Source of the DNA: Flavobacteriales bacterium | GTDB lineage: Bacteria; Bacteroidota; Bacteroidia; Flavobacteriales_D; UBA2798 | Reading direction: 5' to 3' | Assembly: GCA_019694795.1 (NCBI GenBank) | Contig: JAIBBF010000022.1 | Location: 1-48,094 of the forward strand | Length of the DNA stretch: 48,094 bases | Part shown: piece after piece, positions 1 to 8,170 of the stretch | Numbering within the stretch: the first letter of the stretch is position 1 | Layout: every line of letters starts with the position of its first letter | Program-made: the position numbers and the translations under genes | Notes under the pieces: generated by a model | What the model was told of the DNA's origin: nothing | The model's database searches: none | What the model saw: the letters and a program-made list of their open reading frames with translations, nothing else

Positions 1-1
1 T

Positions 2-787
2 GATGACGAACAGGCGAGTAAACTCGAAGAATTTCTTAAATCAAAAGTCAAAAGGATTAAAGCGTTTCAGGACGTAAAAAATATTTCTGGTTATTTGAAA
101 ACACCGGGAATTGATTCCTCATATAAAGAAAAATTTGAAGCGACTTTGACTGACATAATTAATCCTAATAAAAACAAAATTCCTTGGTTTGATATCAGAA
201 GATCATATGTTACTGAATTCATGTCCCAACTTCTACTTTCTAAGCAATTTCAATGTGTATTTTATGAGGAAGCTGATCGTAGAATGAATGCTGATGCAAT
301 TACTATCAAGAAGCACTCTCCGGGAATCGATGTAACTGGAGTTCGTAACGAAGGAGGAACCTTGAAATTTGTTGTGTGTGAGGTTAAGGCCTCAAAGGAT
401 AAAATACCAACTTCAAGCGCAGCAGATTTATTGGATGACATTAAAAAATCGTTGACCGATGAAAGCGATCGCTTGAGTAGTGAGATTTTATACTTTATGC
501 AGCAGTTACTAAACAAGGGAGAGTTCTTTGAACAAACTATTAATTTTCTCTTGAAGTGTTTGTCTGAAAAGGTAGAAAAGGGTATAGTGTTGGAAAACGT
601 GATCTTCTTTCCCTTTTTAATAAGAAACAACGAAGAAATTGTAAAAGATCAAAATGTTGATGATTATACTGAATTTGGGAATCATTCTTTTGATGATACT
701 TCTGTAAATGGAATTATATGGTCTTTCAATAAAGACATCGATGATTTTTGTATTTCAATTTGGGAGAATGCAGTAAATGAGCTCTGA
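2..787 (+). CDS. hamA: HamA-like (DUF1837) nuclease of a Hachiman defence system, 5' partial
   Basis: The reading frame is open to the first base of the window, so the N-terminus is missing; the TTG at 95 is not a convincing start because about 31 in-frame codons precede it. The visible 261 residues are soluble with no signal peptide. A PD-(D/E)xK-type nuclease signature is visible: Asp in GIDVTG (329-331), then Glu and Lys in the CEVKAS stretch (380-382 and 386-388). HamA proteins (DUF1837, also AbpA) are effector nucleases that cut DNA once released by their helicase partner. The gene overlaps the following helicase by 11 bases, which implies translational coupling and matches the hamA-hamB order of Hachiman loci. 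The assignment rests on architecture, motif and size; another nuclease of the same fold paired with a helicase is the main alternative. Confidence 0.72.
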   Translation, partial: DDEQASKLEEFLKSKVKRIKAFQDVKNISGYLKTPGIDSSYKEKFEATLTDIINPNKNKIPWFDIRRSYVTEFMSQLLLSKQFQCVFYEEADRRMNADAITIKKHSPGIDVTGVRNEGGTLKFVVCEVKASKDKIPTSSAADLLDDIKKSLTDESDRLSSEILYFMQQLLNKGEFFEQTINFLLKCLSEKVEKGIVLENVIFFPFLIRNNEEIVKDQNVDDYTEFGNHSFDDTSVNGIIWSFNKDIDDFCISIWENAVNEL

Positions 788-3700
788 AGCAAAGATAAAA
801 TACATTGATGATCAGATTAAATCATTGTTTGATTCAATCGGAGAGACTGTTCCTGATATTCTCTCAATACTGCATGCGAAAGAAAAGCACCATTTAATTC
901 ACAAATTTATTGATCAAACTGTCATTGATGAAAATTGGGAATCAATAAAGAGTAGAATTGACTTTAAAATTGACGTTATTGATACATTAACTTCATATTT
1001 GGTAGATAATTCTCAATTATATGAATCGTCAAATGAACGGAACAAAAGAAATATTATTCCTAAACTCTACAGTGTTTTATCTGATCTTTTTCTAATGAAG
1101 TCGGAAGAGATTCCAGATTTAACTTTTAATAAACTTGAATTTCTTGTTCTGTCTTGTGTTACCGGTGTTGCCGCAGAGAGAACAACTGAGATTGCAATGG
1201 TGGTTAAGGAGAATTCTTCTTGGATAAAGAAATTAGCCAAAGAAGATGACATGACTGAAATGAAAAAAGCAGTCTACATTATTGTAATTGGCTTATTGGA
1301 TAAGATTGAGAAGAGAGAACAGATTGAATGGTTTAATGAATTTATTAAGTCCTCTGAAACGCAACTTCAAAATTTGCAAGTTGAAGAGATGAAAACTGAA
1401 TCATTTTCAATTGAGAATGCGCTAATCATTGGTACTTTTAGCAATCTGTTGCATATAATTAATTCGCAAAGAGAGTATTTGTTTACAGGTAAATTGTCGT
1501 CAGGTGAAAAAGTCCGGGATATTATTCGTGATTACGGCTTTAACGCAATTGAACTTTCAAGAAGAACAGATGATAAAAATCTTCAAAGGCTTTGCTTTCA
1601 TCTTAGAAGAGCGTTCACTCAATTGAGTGATAACGCAATATGGACTTTAGCTGAGAGAAATCCGATATTCAAAGACTTCTTTGATAAAACCCTGAGTGGT
1701 AATGAAAATTTCTTTGTGACACTTTTCCCTTCACAAAGAAAATCGATACTTGACGTTTTAACCGCAAAGAAAAGTATTGTAGTAAATATGCCAACAAGCT
1801 CCGGCAAATCCTTATTGGCAGAAATGTATATCTTATTTACAATTCATACCCAAACGTTTAATAATGTTGAACCAACAGTTGCATATGTTGTTCCAACAAA
1901 TGCATTAATAAATCAAGTCAAGCACAGATTAAAACGACAATTTGCAGATAGATACTTAATTGAAAGTGTGCTTCCATTTTACGAAGAGGATTCCCTCGAA
2001 GAGGAATTTCTTAATAAAAAAACGCACATACATATTATTGTAACTACTCCTGAAAAATTGGACTTTTTGATCAGGAATGAAAGGCCTGTGGTAAAAAACC
2101 TAAAATTGGTAATCTTAGATGAAGCTCATAACCTTTCAAGTAAAAACAGAGGATCAAAGTTTGAACTTCTATTATCGATTATCAAACAAAAAACGTCCAA
2201 TGTCAATTTTTTACTTTTAAGTCCGTTCATAGATGAAAAGAACGCGCAGCAAATTGCAACGTGGCTTGGAGATACTGAAGAGAATTCAAGCACTATTAGT
2301 GTAGATTGGTCACCGACAAAACAATATATCGGTTGTAATACCTTAGAGTCAAATAAGACACAAAGTTTTGTTACGTATTTGCCCTCTCCAACAAATCAAA
2401 TTATTAAGGAAGAAGTAACTATTCCTCTAAATGTGAATTTGCAAAATCTCAAGACTACTTTAGGTCTTGATCGAGTTGATTCTAAGGTGAAGGTAATTGG
2501 GTTGTTAGAGAAATATATATCAATTGGAGAATCAACTTTGGTTTTTTGTGGAGGAATTACTTCGAGTCAGAATACTGCGATAAAAGCCAAGGAATATTTT
2601 AGAAACAAGGGGGTTTTGAAAAATATTTCTGATGACCCTGCTATTGCAAGATGTGTAACTGTAATAAAATACGAATCAAAGGAAGACGATCCTTTAATTG
2701 ATTGTATTGAGCATGGGGTTGCATACCATCATTCTGAATTAAGCGGATTAGTAAAGGAGGAAATTGAACTTTTAATTGCAATGGGGAAAATTAGACTTGT
2801 TTGCTCTACCCCCACTTTGGCACAAGGAATGAATTTTCCAATTTCTACAGTAATATTTGATACTTTATCAATTGGTCGGGATGAAGTTGATAACACGATG
2901 GACAATGCTACCTTTTGGAACATCGCTGGCAGGGCGGGGCGCGCTTACATGGACAAAGAAGGGCATATAATAATTGGTTACAGCACAAATAATGAAATAA
3001 CGAAGGAAGCTACAAAGCAATATATTGGTAAAAAAACTAAAGAAATTATTTCTTCACTGTCGCACTTTTTTGACGCAGTCGGAACGGACGTTGAATTTAA
3101 TCACGCCTTACTACGAAATAATCCTGCCGCATCTAATTTCCTGCAATACCTAAATCATATAATTAAAATCTCTTACAATTACGATTTAAATGCTGTCGAT
3201 TCTAATAAAATTAGAGCGATTTTAAATAACTCACTTTTTTATAAGCAAATTACCTTCAAGGAAGGATTCTTAGAAACAGAACAACGAATAAGCTCTTTTG
3301 CTTCTAAGTATGTTGATCATTTGAAAGGACAAAATAAGGCTAATTTAACTCTTGCCGATGTATTTGGAATTAGTAATATTAGCTTGAATGGAGTAATGGC
3401 AAGGATTATTGAATTCAAAAACGATCTTCAGGCAGAGGGTGTTCTCACCAATGAGAACTTGCATGTCTCAAAAATTATCCTTGAATCTAAGAACGAACAG
3501 AACTTAGCAAAAATTATATCGATAATAAGTGGCATTCCTGAATTGAAAGTTGCAATATTTAATCGTGCCGGAAAATTAGATGTAGAATCAATTTCAAAAA
3601 TACTCATAGGCTGGGTTAACGGAGAGCCAATCAATAAAATTGCTTCTAAGATTCAGAGGCAAAATCAAACGTTAGATCAAGCGATAGGAGAGACAAATAA

Positions 3701-4040
3701 GTATATTAATGGCAACCTCAAAAATTATTTGCCTTGGGGAATGAATATTTATCAAACCTTGACTGAAGATAATAAGAGTGAATCGGCCAAAATGCTTCCT
3801 TCATATATCTACTATGGAGTGAGTGATAAAGAGTCGGCCATTATTGCAAGTATAGGTATTCCGCGTTTTTTGGTAAACAATATTAAATCCAAAGTGAAGG
3901 AAAAGATGCAGAACGCTCCAATCACTGTTGAGAATTTCAATGAAATTAAGAAGATTATAAAGGAAACATCAGACTTCGGAATTGGTAAAGACTCAAACGA
4001 AAAAGCACAAATCAAAAAGATCATAGATAGTCACTTATAA
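777..4040 (+). CDS. hamB: HamB-like superfamily 2 DEAH helicase (Hachiman)
   Basis: This 1087-residue protein is a Ski2-like SF2 helicase. Motif I is TSSGKS (Lys344), motif II is DEAH (448-451), a motif V-like STPTLAQGMNFP follows, and motif VI reads AGRAGR (Arg719, Arg722). About 300 N-terminal residues and about 350 C-terminal residues have no motif I recognise and probably form regulatory or DNA-damage-sensing parts. HamB senses aberrant DNA and holds HamA inactive until its ATPase is triggered. The ATG at 777 lies inside the last codons of the nuclease gene, so the two are one transcription unit; its promoter is upstream of the window. Composition is A+T rich compared with the housekeeping genes to the right, consistent with transfer. 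Fairly sure of helicase, somewhat less of the system name. Confidence 0.8.
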   Translation: MSSEAKIKYIDDQIKSLFDSIGETVPDILSILHAKEKHHLIHKFIDQTVIDENWESIKSRIDFKIDVIDTLTSYLVDNSQLYESSNERNKRNIIPKLYSVLSDLFLMKSEEIPDLTFNKLEFLVLSCVTGVAAERTTEIAMVVKENSSWIKKLAKEDDMTEMKKAVYIIVIGLLDKIEKREQIEWFNEFIKSSETQLQNLQVEEMKTESFSIENALIIGTFSNLLHIINSQREYLFTGKLSSGEKVRDIIRDYGFNAIELSRRTDDKNLQRLCFHLRRAFTQLSDNAIWTLAERNPIFKDFFDKTLSGNENFFVTLFPSQRKSILDVLTAKKSIVVNMPTSSGKSLLAEMYILFTIHTQTFNNVEPTVAYVVPTNALINQVKHRLKRQFADRYLIESVLPFYEEDSLEEEFLNKKTHIHIIVTTPEKLDFLIRNERPVVKNLKLVILDEAHNLSSKNRGSKFELLLSIIKQKTSNVNFLLLSPFIDEKNAQQIATWLGDTEENSSTISVDWSPTKQYIGCNTLESNKTQSFVTYLPSPTNQIIKEEVTIPLNVNLQNLKTTLGLDRVDSKVKVIGLLEKYISIGESTLVFCGGITSSQNTAIKAKEYFRNKGVLKNISDDPAIARCVTVIKYESKEDDPLIDCIEHGVAYHHSELSGLVKEEIELLIAMGKIRLVCSTPTLAQGMNFPISTVIFDTLSIGRDEVDNTMDNATFWNIAGRAGRAYMDKEGHIIIGYSTNNEITKEATKQYIGKKTKEIISSLSHFFDAVGTDVEFNHALLRNNPAASNFLQYLNHIIKISYNYDLNAVDSNKIRAILNNSLFYKQITFKEGFLETEQRISSFASKYVDHLKGQNKANLTLADVFGISNISLNGVMARIIEFKNDLQAEGVLTNENLHVSKIILESKNEQNLAKIISIISGIPELKVAIFNRAGKLDVESISKILIGWVNGEPINKIASKIQRQNQTLDQAIGETNKYINGNLKNYLPWGMNIYQTLTEDNKSESAKMLPSYIYYGVSDKESAIIASIGIPRFLVNNIKSKVKEKMQNAPITVENFNEIKKIIKETSDFGIGKDSNEKAQIKKIIDSHL

Positions 4041-4048
4041 ATCACGCA

Positions 4049-4107
4049 GCATTTATTCACATTAAACAGCATTAACCGCATAAACAAGCATAAATAGACA
4101 TCAAAAA
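4049..4107. repeat. Array of six ~10-bp RCATNAA repeats
   Basis: Starting 9 bases after the helicase stop are six degenerate units of 9-10 bp: GCATTTATTC, ACATTAAACA, GCATTAACC, GCATAAACAA, GCATAAATAG and ACATCAAAAA. They share RCATNAA and are spaced by about one helical turn. No spacers are present, so this is not a CRISPR. The function is unknown: an eroded short tandem repeat, a protein-binding array or the scar of an insertion are all possible. Confidence 0.6.
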
Positions 4108-4198
4108 ACAACATCGAGCAGAAACCGGAAACCGATCTTATAGCCCACCGCATCTTTGTCCTGCCTGTCCTGCTTTTAGCAGGGTAAAACATAATAAA
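4108..4198. other. Non-coding strip with short direct and inverted repeats
   Basis: No gene is visible. GTCCTGC occurs twice, eight bases apart (4159-4165 and 4167-4173), and a 6-bp hairpin CCTGCT-ttt-AGCAGG lies at 4169-4183. There is no T-tract after the hairpin, so it is not a convincing terminator for the helicase gene. The start of the neighbouring remnant contains CAGGACAAA, an inverse copy of TTTGTCCTG in this strip. Confidence 0.4.
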
Positions 4199-4542
4199 AT
4201 GAACAGGACAAAAATAAAAGTACATCCGGCAGCTATTGCAATCTTTACGGATGCATCGTGGGAATTCGCCCACAAACAATTATGGAAAAACTATCCATTC
4301 AGTCAAGCTGAAGAACATTTGCAAAATCATTTATCAGCGAATATTACAAGGACATTCTTCCTGAATTATTTCCCGCTTTTGCAGGAAAACAATTCGATGC
4401 TTTCTGCGAGCGTATTCTAAAGGCCAAACGCTATGTCGAGCGTTATCCGAGCCGCTACATTCCCCATCCTGGACCTTACCCCCCCTCACATTCGCCTAAT
4501 TTCAAGGTGTACATAGCAAGAATTAACCATTCACATAAATAG
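4199..4542 (+). pseudogene. Frameshifted gene remnant, function unknown
   Basis: Two overlapping frames look like one broken gene. The first (from ATG 4199) reads into FTDASWEFAHKQLWKNYPF. Near 4321-4326, at GCAAAA, the protein-like signal moves to the -1 frame and continues as SEYYKDILPELFPAFAG and AKRYVERYPSRYIPHP before dissolving into low-quality sequence and stopping at 4540-4542. The second frame has no start of its own and is closed upstream by a stop at 4309-4311. The RYPxRYIPHP ending resembles the C-terminal tails of some phage or plasmid replication-type proteins, but the family is not identified. Its place beside the defence pair fits an eroded accessory region. A sequencing error in place of a real frameshift is possible, although the degraded 3' end argues for true decay. 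Confidence 0.5.
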
Positions 4543-4569
4543 CTCTGCTTTTCGCACTGAAATGTGAAT
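4529..4569. repeat. Perfect 8-bp inverted repeat before the kinase gene
   Basis: ATTCACAT (4529-4536) and ATGTGAAT (4562-4569) are perfect inverse copies separated by 25 bases. The dyad spans the end of the gene remnant and lies about 25 bases before the kinase start. It could be a regulator site or a leader hairpin. No T-tract follows. Confidence 0.4.
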
Positions 4570-4592
4570 TAAGGAAGATGGATTGATTATTT

Positions 4593-6455
4593 TTGAACGT
4601 GTTCGTCCGCTCGCTCATCACGGTCCTCCTTATTTCGCTTTTTTCAGTACAAGGCGTCAGGGGCCAGATTGTTTCTTCTAAGGGAATAAGCAAGAGCCAG
4701 AATCTCGATACTGCCATAGCAGATGCCGAACGTTTTTTGGCGAATGTGGCATTCAGGAATGATTCGGCCAAAGTATTTAAAGCTTATTGTTTTTTAGCGG
4801 AACAATACACGCTGAAAAGTCGTTACCCCAAAGCCGAAAAATACATTGCGCAGGCGGCACAAATTGCCAATGCATCAGGGAATCTGGTTCAGCAAGCTTA
4901 TGTATTACTCGAAACGGCCAATCTTAAAAAATACGAAAGCAAATTTTCGGAAGCGTTGGATGCTTATCTGCAAGCGGAATCTATTTTGTTGCGCGAAAAT
5001 ACCATCAGCGAATTACCCCGTTTTCAATTGGAGATTGCAGAATTTTACCGGAAAACGGCCCAACATGCCAAGGCGAAAAACTATTTGCAACAGGCCTTCG
5101 ATAATTACGAAAAATCGCAATTGCGCGATACCCTTCTCTTAATACGAATGAATAACCGGGCTGCGGCGATTCATAATGAGTCGACCCCCGATGTGCGGGT
5201 TTCCATTTATTATTCCCGGCGGGCGTTGGATTTAGCGAAACGGATTAAGGACCGCAACCTGATGGCTACCTCCGAGAATGAGTTGGGCTTTACCTATAAG
5301 AATTTGCGTCAAAACGATAGTTCAGAATATTATTATCAGGAGGCAGAAAAAAACTGGTTTGCAGTGGGAAATTACAGCGACGGAATTCACGCCATGAATA
5401 ATCGTGCCATGCTTTACGCACATAATAATTTTTCGCGCGATTCCGTTTTCCGGATTTATTTTCAGATTATCGATAAAGTTGAAAAAGATAAAATTGATTA
5501 TCCACTCAATGAAGTCTATCATTATTTATACCTGGAAAACATTTGGTCGGGCGATACAGGGAAAGCGATTTCCTATCTCGAAAAATACCATTCCGCCGAA
5601 ATGATTATGGAACGGAAAATGAATGATATCGATTTGTTGAATGTGCGCGAGAAATACGAGAATGAAAAAATTAAAAATGCATATCAAAAAGTTTCGGATG
5701 AGTTAAACAAATCAAACCAGGATATTATCACTCACCAACGTGAAAATGTAAGACTTCTCGTTTTTTTAGGTGGACTCCTCATTGCTTTGGTCATCATTAT
5801 AACCCTCACCTATAAATTGAGGTCCTCCAATAAAGAATTGCGCGCTAAAAACAAGGAAAAGGACTCCCTCATTCAGGAAATTCATCACCGTGTGAAAAAC
5901 AATTTGCAGTTCATCAGTTCATTGGTGAATATGCAAATGAAGGCCAGCGAAAATGCAGATGAAATTCACACGCTATCGGATGCTTCGCGCAGAATTAATG
6001 CTATGGCGCTGGTGCATGAAATGTTGTATAATCAGGATGAACAACAAGGGATTTCGGTGAAGCTATATTTGGAGGAATTGATTGATTCGCTGAAAGACAT
6101 TGTTCAGTCCGACTCCAATCCGATCGAATTTATTACCCACATTAAAGAAATAAATTTTACCGTTCAGGAGGCCATTTCATTGGGGATGATTACTTCTGAA
6201 ATTGTAGCAAATTCCATTAAACATGCTTTTGCGGATGTTGATCAACCACAAGTGAAAATTTTGCTGGAGGAATTGGAATCGAAAAAAATCCGCTACACCA
6301 TTTCCGATAACGGAAACGGATTCAATACCACTACATCCAGAAAATCAAGTTTGGGATTAAGGTTGATCGATATTTTTTCGCGTCAATTAAAAGGAGCCTA
6401 TTCCATTGAGGGGAATAATGGTTTTAGCTATACGATTACGTTTAATATTAAATAA
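4593..6455 (+). CDS. TPR sensor histidine kinase, HisKA_2 family
   Basis: A 620-residue membrane kinase. It begins with a signal-peptide-like hydrophobic stretch (residues ~5-24) and then helical TPR-type repeats (~40-330) likely to lie in the periplasm. One transmembrane segment (~386-408) and a short coiled coil follow. The dimerisation domain carries EIHHRVKNNLQ with phospho-acceptor His432 (or 431), and the ATPase domain has the N box at Asn540 and the G1 box DNGNGF at Asp572. The next gene is the cognate LytTR regulator, starting one base after this stop. The start is unusual: an in-frame ATG at 4578 is followed two codons later by a stop, leaving TTG 4593 or GTG 4599 as the only starts that keep the signal peptide. 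The ligand is unknown. Confidence 0.9.
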   Translation: MNVFVRSLITVLLISLFSVQGVRGQIVSSKGISKSQNLDTAIADAERFLANVAFRNDSAKVFKAYCFLAEQYTLKSRYPKAEKYIAQAAQIANASGNLVQQAYVLLETANLKKYESKFSEALDAYLQAESILLRENTISELPRFQLEIAEFYRKTAQHAKAKNYLQQAFDNYEKSQLRDTLLLIRMNNRAAAIHNESTPDVRVSIYYSRRALDLAKRIKDRNLMATSENELGFTYKNLRQNDSSEYYYQEAEKNWFAVGNYSDGIHAMNNRAMLYAHNNFSRDSVFRIYFQIIDKVEKDKIDYPLNEVYHYLYLENIWSGDTGKAISYLEKYHSAEMIMERKMNDIDLLNVREKYENEKIKNAYQKVSDELNKSNQDIITHQRENVRLLVFLGGLLIALVIIITLTYKLRSSNKELRAKNKEKDSLIQEIHHRVKNNLQFISSLVNMQMKASENADEIHTLSDASRRINAMALVHEMLYNQDEQQGISVKLYLEELIDSLKDIVQSDSNPIEFITHIKEINFTVQEAISLGMITSEIVANSIKHAFADVDQPQVKILLEELESKKIRYTISDNGNGFNTTTSRKSSLGLRLIDIFSRQLKGAYSIEGNNGFSYTITFNIK

Positions 6456-6456
6456 A

Positions 6457-7149
6457 ATGAACAACACGCGGATTTTGATAGTTGAGGATGAAATTCTGAT
6501 TGCGGAGGATTTAAAAGATACGCTTTTTGATTTAGGATTTTCACAGGTAGATATGGCGCATGACCGGAAATCTGCTATTGAAATGATTCATACGATGAAT
6601 CCACAAATTGTGTTATTGGATATCCGGATGGAGGGAGAAACCGACGGACTGGAAATTGGTAAGTTCATTGCTGAAAATACGAAACAGCCTTTTATTTACA
6701 TTACTGCACATTCGGATGTGGCCATGGTGAAGGAAATCGTGAAAACAAGACCGGAAGGTTACATCACCAAGCCGGTGAAAAAGTCGGATTTATTTGCTGC
6801 TATTTCACTCGCTTTACAAAAGGTAAAAGTCGAAGATCGGCCCAAATCCATCAGCATTAAGGATGGATATTCTAATGTATTGATCCAGCTGGATAAAATA
6901 TTATTTGTTGAGGCCGAAGGTAATTATCTCAATATCGTTTGTGAAGATCGCCGTTATGTTTCGAGGCAGTCGATGGAGTCAATCATGGAGGAAATGAATG
7001 ATGAACGTTTTTTCCGTATTCACCGTTCTTATTTTGTAAACACGCAAAAAATTCTAAAATACTCTAAAAAAGAAATTCAGATCGGAATCTATAAATTACC
7101 GGTTTCCCGTAATATTGGGAACGAATTTGAAGCGCGAATGCTAAAATAA
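6457..7149 (+). CDS. LytTR-family response regulator
   Basis: A 230-residue protein with an N-terminal receiver domain (acidic pocket E10-D11, phosphorylated Asp55 in LLDIRM, conserved Lys in ITKPVKKSD) and a C-terminal LytTR DNA-binding domain from about residue 130. The ATG at 6457 is chosen because the receiver domain begins directly there (MNNTRILIVEDE); an in-frame ATG at 6406 would only add residues encoded inside the kinase gene. The gene starts one base after the kinase stop, so they form a two-gene signalling operon. LytTR regulators usually bind direct repeats near target promoters; no target can be named. The unit ends at a hairpin at 7152-7171. Confidence 0.93.
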   Translation: MNNTRILIVEDEILIAEDLKDTLFDLGFSQVDMAHDRKSAIEMIHTMNPQIVLLDIRMEGETDGLEIGKFIAENTKQPFIYITAHSDVAMVKEIVKTRPEGYITKPVKKSDLFAAISLALQKVKVEDRPKSISIKDGYSNVLIQLDKILFVEAEGNYLNIVCEDRRYVSRQSMESIMEEMNDERFFRIHRSYFVNTQKILKYSKKEIQIGIYKLPVSRNIGNEFEARMLK

Positions 7150-7151
7150 AA

Positions 7152-7171
7152 CGGGGACTGTTAGGTCCCCG
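7152..7171. terminator. Bidirectional terminator between convergent operons
   Basis: A 7-bp GC-rich stem CGGGGAC / GTCCCCG has a TGTTAG loop. Read on the minus strand it is followed at once by TTTTATTTTAG, so it is best suited to end the efflux/PepSY operon. On the plus strand a TATTTTTTT run follows after about ten bases. Confidence 0.8.
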
Positions 7172-7179
7172 CCTTATAA

Positions 7180-7596
7180 CTATTTTTTTAGTTGTCCATC
7201 CGGACTAAACAACACATCTGTTTTTTTCCCATTTATTTTAGCTTCTGTTTCGTAATAAACAGTGCCGTCGGCCATTGTAATTTTAGCGGCCTCGAGAATT
7301 TTAGCTGTGGGATAATTGGATTTAAATGCGTCCTGAACTTTTTGCGGAAGTTCATTTATTTCCAATTCTGTTTCTGTTTCCAGAAGTGTTGCAGATGGAG
7401 AGAAGGTGGCCGACATTTCCTGATCATTCAGAATAAATTCAGCTTCATAATTTCCATCTTCTTCTTTTTCCCATTTCACTTTTTTGGCATTGGGAAATTT
7501 TTGTTCAAATGCAGATTCAATTGCATCCGGAACTTCAAAGGCCATTACCTGATTGCTGAGCAATGCAATGACCAGTATAAAAAATAACTTTTTCAT
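7180..7596 (-). CDS. Secreted PepSY-like (DUF2874 type) protein
   Basis: The 138-residue product has a clean signal peptide (MKKLFFILVIALLSNQVMA) and two PepSY-like halves. The first carries FPNAKKVKWEKEEDGNYEAEF; the second carries YPTAKILEA and YYETEAKINGKKTDVLF and ends with a DGQL turn. Proteins of this type are periplasmic in Bacteroidota and are thought to bind or inhibit partners; no enzyme activity is expected. The ATG at 7596 is preferred over one 14 codons upstream because the signal peptide begins there. It is the last gene of the minus-strand efflux cluster, 42 bases after the preceding gene, and is followed by a hairpin terminator. Confidence 0.82.
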   Translation of the reverse strand: MKKLFFILVIALLSNQVMAFEVPDAIESAFEQKFPNAKKVKWEKEEDGNYEAEFILNDQEMSATFSPSATLLETETELEINELPQKVQDAFKSNYPTAKILEAAKITMADGTVYYETEAKINGKKTDVLFSPDGQLKK

Positions 7597-7638
7597 GTTG
7601 ATTGATTTTAAATTGAAACGAAGCGATTGATAAAACAA

Positions 7639-8028
7639 TCAGCAGGACGGTGGTTTCAATAGCTTCGGAATAAATTCGAAATGAAAAAGATTCCGGTATT
7701 CCGGTGTATTCCAATGAAGCGAAAGGGATGAAATGAATCCGTCAACTTTATTGGATTGAGCGATATAAACGGAAGGAATTACAATTTTATGTTCGATTCC
7801 CTTATGCGGTTTTTGCTCATCGCCATGGTTGTGTGCATCAAATATGCCGTCGAAATTGATCAAGTGATCGCTGATAAAATCGACCCAGGTCATGTCTTTA
7901 TCTTCCTGCGATTTACAATGGTGATACATCTCCGGTAATTCGGCCAGATAGCTAAAATCGCCCTTTGGTAATAGAAATACACCTAGGGAATAAAACGATA
8001 ACAGCAAATATAGAATGGCCTTTTGCAT
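7639..8028 (-). CDS. Small His/Asp-rich exported protein of unknown function
   Basis: A 129-residue protein with a hydrophobic N-terminus (residues ~4-21, signal peptide or anchor). It then has LPEMYHHC, an aromatic FISDHLINFDG stretch, and a cluster of His and acidic residues, DAHNHGDEQKPHKGIEH, ending in KPPSC. I recall similar small proteins in Bacteroidota, often near cation-efflux genes, but no function is established. His and Asp spacing suggests metal or proton handling; this is inference. It lies 142 bases after the outer-membrane efflux gene and 42 before the PepSY-like gene, so it may be the fifth gene of the operon or have its own promoter in the 8029-8170 gap. Confidence 0.65.
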   Translation of the reverse strand: MQKAILYLLLSFYSLGVFLLPKGDFSYLAELPEMYHHCKSQEDKDMTWVDFISDHLINFDGIFDAHNHGDEQKPHKGIEHKIVIPSVYIAQSNKVDGFISSLSLHWNTPEYRNLFHFEFIPKLLKPPSC

Positions 8029-8170
8029 GCGTTAATATGGTTGTAATTTAAAAAAAATAAATTAAAAAGAGGAGGACCGAAGCAAGCAATCACCAATGTC
8101 GTCCTTTCACTGGCAATTATCCCACCCCGGCCCTCCCTGATCGCGTTGAAAACCGAATAAAACCCTAAAC

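Noticed and set aside
4049-4107. Short phased repeats as a CRISPR array
   Set aside because: Units are 10 bp with no spacers and no cas genes are visible.
8029-8170. Imperfect hairpin (AGGAGGAC ... GTCGTCCT) in the gap before the 129-residue gene
   Set aside because: One mismatch and a 20-plus-base loop without a T-tract; too weak to call a terminator or RNA element.
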